Assembly: GCF_000208865.1 (NCBI RefSeq)
Contig: NC_018395.1
Coordinates: forward strand, 6,248,839 to 6,312,838
Source of the DNA: Neospora caninum Liverpool
Taxonomy: Eukaryota; Apicomplexa; Conoidasida; Eucoccidiorida; Sarcocystidae
Length of the DNA: 64,000 bases
Reading direction: 5' to 3'
Shown here one piece after another: positions 59,232 to 64,000 of the stretch. Both the position numbers and the translations under genes were made by a program. Within the stretch, counting starts at the first letter, position 1; each line of letters starts with the position of its first letter. A model generated the notes under the pieces. That model worked only from the letters and a program-made list of their open reading frames with translations, had not been told where the DNA came from and ran no database searches.

Positions 59232-59863
59232 GATGATCCTCGTGGAGGAAACGGGCCAGGTCGGTCGAAGAAAAAGTGAGAAAGGCGAAATGGGGGTCCC
59301 TGCATTCCCGACGACTGGGCGGCCAGCCGAAACGCGGAAAGCCGTTAGAATAACGGACTGGACGGAACACACCAGAAAGAGACCGTTCCAGAATCCTGGT
59401 CCACCTTGAGGAACAGCGAGAGACGCCAAAACCGTCGAAACGCTTCGCGTCCGATCCGGAGACCTAACATCGCTCTGTTTGTTGCCGTGAACAAACCAGG
59501 ACCGTCTAGTGATCTGAGGCTGGGTCTCATCCAGGGAGAAGGCAAGCATGAAGGTCGGGCAAAAAGTGCTAAGAATCAGCCTTGAAAGACTGAAGCAAGC
59601 ATGATATCGACTCAACAATGTCTGAGCAAGCATCCCTGTCGATAGTGCCGGCTTTTCGCCGTTCCAGCTTGCCAGCGCTTCATCAGCTTCATCAGAATCG
59701 GCGAGATGAACAGAGGAAAAACTCTACAGAGTCCCTGACGTCCGATGCCGAGACAGGGCGTGGAAATGCAGACGAAGCGGTGGAGTGCTGAACCAAAAAC
59801 ACTGGAGACGAAAAACGAGGAAACAGAAGAGACGATGCTCGATGAATCCCTACTCGTCACGCG

Positions 59864-59882
59864 TGCATGCTGGCTGCATGCA
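59864..59882. promoter_or_regulatory. Paired TGCATGC motifs upstream of the helicase
   Basis: TGCATGC at 59864-59870 and TGCATGCA at 59875-59882, about 640 bp upstream of the proposed helicase start. This is a known apicomplexan promoter motif class bound by AP2 factors; the role here is inferred. Confidence 0.35.
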
Positions 59883-61428
59883 GCCGCATTTCCACATGCG
59901 CACACGGCCGCTCTAGCCACGGAGACTGTCTCTCTCGCGCTGCCGGTAGGTTCGAGGCCGTCGAGGCGATCGAAGAAGACACGGACGTTTCAGTCTCGAA
60001 CCCTCGGTGTCGCTTAACACTCCAGCGACAGAATTCCGTGGAACCCACGTTCGCAGCCAGCGGCAGGCGACGCGCATCGCGCGAAGGTCTATGTGCAGTC
60101 TGTCGCCGCGGAGGGTGTATTTCGGCTAAATCTGCACACAGTTATTCCCAAGAGAAAAGGGCGGTGACAGGCGTTCCGCGAAAGAGAGTGCACTCTCGAC
60201 CGGTCTGTTTACCTCCAAGGTGTAAGTCAGGCACACCAGGAGGTGTAAACGCGACTGCTTTCGTCTCCGTTTTCGTGAGAGGTCTGTTGCTGGTGCCCGC
60301 GAAGATACTCAGCCAGGACTTGCGATCGCATCCACAGAATCCCTCGAGTTTCGCCATCGAGACCAGTTTCCTTTTCTTCAAACTCACGAACCGCCTCGTT
60401 ACATGCAACATCTCACGGTTTTGCCTTGTCTTCCACCATGGGTGGGTGCGTCGCCGTACCCTGTCGGATGCCGCGTTGCGAATTTCAGCCCCGAGGGAAC
60501 AGCCGCGCAGTTCTTCTTTGCAAAGTATCGGTGGCATGGTGTCGCGCAGCTCAAGAAACAAGCGTAGGGATGTAGCACATCTAAGCAGCGATCCGTTCAC
60601 GCGAAGGCGGCGTGGGCGATGTCGATGTTTTTCAGAGCCTCCCCGGCTTACGATTGACCGCGTTCCGGCCGCAGAAAAAGACGCGAGCTGGAGTTTGGAA
60701 TGTGTGTACGCCGGTTCCTCGAAATCCCGCGGGACTGGTCGAGTGTCTGTAACGGAATTCACGAACGAAACCCCACCAGGAACATCTGGCGCGTGTGAAA
60801 GCGTCTGGAGTTTCCCTGCGGCCTCCACCGGCGGAACCGCCACCGAGCAGCTTTCCGAAGCGTTTGTGTGTGAGCGTCTCCCACAGGCGCGTCTCGCGGT
60901 TTGTAGCAACGCCCCGTGCCGAGAAAAAGCGCCTAGCCTTAGCGCGAAGCCTGACTGATCTTTACCGGCCGCTTTTTATGTTTATCTGAGAAGAAGTGGA
61001 GGACCGGGAGAAACGGTCGTGCCGGCACGCGCTCCCGCTGTTTTCCAAGAGCGCAACTAAAGGGATACAAAAATATCGTACCGCACATACAGACAAGACG
61101 GCTCCAGGTGCTGTTAAGTCCCCCTCGAGTCGCGCTCACACACGAAAGCTTCATCCACATCGAACAGCCCCACAACTACGACACGGTCCGGGCGCAACGA
61201 GGCCCTCAAAGAAACGAACAGAAAGACGCAAGCGCCGCTCGACAGAGACGCGGTTTTTCGGTTTGCGACTGTGTTCCCCACAGACACCCACCCTGCACGC
61301 GCTTCATTCACACAGAAATCGGAGGATTGAAAAGAATGCCTATTTTTTTAAGTTCCTTGATCCATCGAGTGGGACAACCCCCCTTCTCGCGCTGTCCGTC
61401 CGCGGCGCGGGTCCCGCGAAATCAAGCT

Positions 61429-61470
61429 CTTTATGATTGCTGTACACCACCACCCCAATGGACTGCTTAA
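61429..61470 (+). repeat. 42-bp dispersed repeat, copy 2
   Basis: Matches 48863-48904 at 40 of 42 positions by eye, same orientation. It lies just downstream (3') of the acidic-protein gene. Confidence 0.8.
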
Positions 61471-61546
61471 ATCTCCCCACAAAACGTTGTATGAACCTAG
61501 GAACCCCATTTTATAGTGTGCGTCACGGGAGTCCAGTTTCAGTAAA

Positions 61547-63337
61547 TCAGCCAGCAACGCACGAGAAGATTGGCGAGCGCTTGAGAGCGCCATACTCGTA
61601 CTCGACAGCGCCGCCGGCGTCGTCCTTTTTAGCCTGGCCAGACTTGCTGCCTCCGCTGTCGGAGCCGTCTGAGGCAAACTCTGAGCCGTCTGTTTCGGAG
61701 CTGTCCCTTCTGGTCGCTTCCTCAGGAAAGCGATTCCCGGCTTTCTGCCGTGTGTGAGCCTTTTCAGCGTGACTCTCTGATTCGTCCCCGCTGTCGGTTC
61801 GTTCCGACTCCTCGTCAACATGGCCGCCGTCCCTCTTTCGTCCAGTGCTGCTGGTGGTTTCGCGGCTCAGCACTGCCGCGTCCGAATACAGTTTCTCTTC
61901 AGCCACTGCGTTGTCCACCTCAACTTCTTCAACGCTCGCAGGCGTCACGCTCCCCCTCTCAGGGCTTGGCAGGCAGTTCGCCTCCCTCGCCAAGTTCTCC
62001 TGGTTCTCTTGGACAAAACACGACTCGTAGGCCTGTCGCGTCTTCCCGCGGCTCGGCCTCCCTTCGGCCGCTGCACTTGTTTTGAAAGTTGTTCGCGCCA
62101 TGAGGTAGGTGAGCAGCAGCTGGGGACAGTAGAGCCGAGCGCGGTCGAACGGAAGCGAGTACACGTACTTCCCGTCGACGAGGTACTGGACATAGACGCA
62201 GTTCCCGCCTTTTGACGGCGCGTCGCCATGCGCCGAAGCCGGCTGCGCTTCAGGAGCGGTCTTGGAATCTTCGCCGCCTGCGGCGTCTCCTCCAGGGCGG
62301 CCTGAAAGTCGCACGTTCTCGGTCTCTGCACTGCGCCGCTCGCGCTTCGCCGGCAGTCCAGATCCGTCCTCTCTCTCCGTCCGCGGCAACCTCCCGGGGG
62401 AGAGACCCTCGCAGGCCGGCGTGTCGCCGAGATGGGCATCGCTCTTGGGTTTGAGTGGGACGTTTTTGAATCGGAAGACCGACAGTCGCCCGTCCGTCAG
62501 GACCGTCTCGTCTAGCAAGCGACACACACACACACACACAAAGGCAATGGTTCGTCTCTATGGACAACGCGGCTTGCCATCTCGACGCTGCAAGGCCAGT
62601 CCAAGCCCCCGAGCGCGTCAGCAATCCACAGAGACGCCGCAGCTTCTGCGGCAGAAAGGCGTTGCTGTGATCCTCTCTGGCCGCGCCACGCTCCTGCCTC
62701 CTACAACCCTTCAGAAAAAAAGCGCCGCCGTCACGGAAGCAACAAGCAAGCGCTCAAATATCCTAGGAGTGTAGGGAAATCAAGGCTCCCTGCAAGGGCG
62801 TGCGGGGGCGTGGAGGTTTGTGTCGGGGGGCTCCTCAGTCTGATGTCGCGTTGCGCCTTCTTTGTAAAAGCCGTCGGCCGTCGAAGCAGCACGTGGACAG
62901 AGAGGCTGGGGGTGAAGATCTGGAGCTGTGTCTCCCGAACGCCACTGACGCGAGCAGGCGCAGTGCCTGAACTGCGCGGACCTACCTGGGAGGTGATGAG
63001 GCGGCGGCTCGGTGTCCGTCCCGTAGATAATAGGGTAAGGCAGAAGTTCGTCGTCTTCCCCACTTGAGTCTTGCTCGCGGTCGGCATCCTCCACGCCTGG
63101 CGCTTCCTCGCTGCCTTCATGCTCTTCTTCGTTCTCGTCTTCAGACGAAGCCTTTCCTCTCTTAGACGAACTGTGTGTCCTTCGCCTCTTCCCTGCGGGG
63201 GGGCGGCCCGCGCCTCGACGAGCCTTCGACTGGCCTTTCCCCGGACGCGTGGGATCAGCGACGTCGTCTTCACTGCGCCCGTCGTCCTCGTCCTCATCTT
63301 CAAAGGCGCTGCTTGACTCGTCGTTCTTGTGCGCCAT
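61547..63337 (-). CDS. Acidic, Ser-rich, probably nuclear protein of unknown function
   Basis: Two exons, 63337-62986 (donor CCAG|GTAGGT) and 62511-61547 (acceptor GCTAG), join in phase 1 and give 438 residues ending in TGA. The start MAHKNDESSSAFEDEDEDDG is chosen because acidic sequence begins there; an in-frame ATG also exists at 63376. Residues about 45-75 are basic (GAGRPPAGKRRRTHSSSKRG), a likely nuclear signal. The ordered part is split: YPIIYGTDTEPPPHHLPDET with VLTDGRLSVFRFKNVPLKPK spans the splice join, and after an 80-residue charged insert comes GGNCVYVQYLVDGKYVYSLP followed by YCPQLLLTYLMARTTFK. The C-terminal third is Ser/Glu/Asp-rich. The two ordered halves may form one small domain with a loop insertion, perhaps a chromatin-reader-like barrel, but I do not recognise it. 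Confidence 0.75.
62522..62541. repeat. (CA)n run beside a splice acceptor
   Basis: About ten CA units on the plus strand, read as (TG)n on the coding strand, ending about 10 nt before the exon 2 acceptor of the acidic-protein gene. Confidence 0.9.
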
Positions 63338-64000
63338 CCTCCACCTGGGAAAAGCGTGCACATGCAAGCGGCACACACAGAGCGCGTTAGAGAAAGAGAT
63401 GAAACGCCTTTTTTAAAGGGAGAGGTGCGGCTCCGTGTTTACCGTCGGTGCCTCTTTGGGAGAGACCTGGCAGTCCAGTAGACGTGGGAGGATCTGTGTG
63501 CAACGTGACAGACTCCCGCGCAGCAGGACTCCTCCAACGACCTACAGACAGTGCGCGCGGCACTCTAGCCCCAGAGGAAGACGACCGACCTCTTGACGCA
63601 GGCGCTCTCCACACACAAGACATATGTACCGCCCCGTCTCGCTCCGAACTAGAGAGCATGCAAGTTTCTCAGGGGCGACGCTTCACCTCGGGTGGAGTGG
63701 AGCGACGGCAGGGGAATCGGAGGAAAACGCGAGAGCCGACTGCCGCCCTCTCGTAAGATTCGACCGCGACAACACAATTGCAGCGAGGACGACACCCCAC
63801 ACTTTTTCGTCTTACTCCCTCTGTAGCCGGTCCATTTGCTTCCAGAACGCAGGCGAGCCCCGCAAGTTTGCCTGTACGCACAGAAGTGCGCAGCGTAACG
63901 CGTCGTTTCAAGGAAGCAGACTGAGGCACGGTTACGAAAAAAGTTTTTAGACGCGGAGTCGAAGCATCAGTTTATCGTGATGCGGAGAGAGGCAACTCCG
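63338..64000. other. 5' flank of the acidic-protein gene
   Basis: Upstream sequence of the minus-strand gene starting at 63337. The short ORFs show no motif, and I see no other gene before the window ends. Confidence 0.5.

Larger units (their letters stand above)
59232..61546. other. Intergenic 5' of the helicase, with opposed long ORFs
   Basis: 2.3 kb between the helicase start and the 3' end of the acidic-protein gene, both minus strand. Two long ORFs overlap on opposite strands (59867-60958 plus, 363 codons; 60142-60909 minus, 255 codons). Both are Arg/Ser-rich without motifs, so at most one can be coding and probably neither. The second copy of the 42-bp repeat lies at 61429-61470. Paired TGCATGC motifs lie at 59864-59882. 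Confidence 0.5.

Noticed and set aside
59867..60958. 363-codon plus-strand ORF (and the 255-codon minus ORF inside it)
   Set aside because: The two overlap on opposite strands, are Arg/Ser-rich without motifs, and sit in the helicase upstream region; GC-rich sequence gives such ORFs by chance.

Overview
The window is nuclear DNA of a tissue-cyst coccidian apicomplexan (Toxoplasma / Neospora / Hammondia type). The evidence is large GC-rich exons in very long proteins, standard GT-AG introns, (TA)n and GATA microsatellites in introns, TGCATGC motifs near gene starts, and a spliced secreted cysteine-repeat protein of the oocyst wall family. I cannot tell the species from the sequence alone. One 100-base run of N marks an assembly gap.

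Layout. 1-5711 (-): the N-terminal half of a Tra1/TRRAP-like HEAT-repeat protein, cut by the window edge. 7101-7989 (-): the 3' exons of a small spliced gene of unknown function. 9164-10906 (+): a spliced zinc-finger / RING-like gene with an unresolved frame change. 11879-13669 (-): a WD40 protein resembling GNB1L/Asa1. 13888-15615 (-): an enlarged ALG13. 17859-32119 (+): a nine-exon TRAPPC9/Trs120 of about 3,169 residues; its fifth intron holds a GATA microsatellite and the gap. 34978-41480 (+): an unknown protein of about 2,050 residues. 42130-45712 (-): a six-exon oocyst wall protein of 640 residues. 45713-50805: a gene-poor, AT-richer stretch. 50806-59231 (-): a 17-exon Mss116-like DEAD-box helicase of about 918 residues. 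61547-63337 (-): a two-exon acidic, probably nuclear protein of 438 residues.

The exon models were built by hand: ORF blocks were joined at GT/AG (once GC/AG) sites whose phases agree, with family motifs continuing across the joins. For TRAPPC9, the oocyst wall protein, the helicase, the 2,050-residue protein and the acidic protein, the whole chain closes in phase to a stop codon. Start codons are the weakest part of every model.

The genes are mostly unrelated housekeeping functions: chromatin / PIKK biology, N-glycan initiation, Golgi tethering, organellar RNA and oocyst wall. One coincidence stands out. TRRAP and a WD40 protein of the type that stabilises PIKK proteins (ASTRA/GNB1L) lie within 8 kb of each other. 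I found no operon-like or clearly novel multi-gene system. The main items for follow-up are the false duplication around the gap, a perfect 26-bp inverted repeat inside the TRAPPC9 coding sequence, a 42-bp sequence shared by two distant non-coding sites, and three conserved-looking genes I cannot assign.
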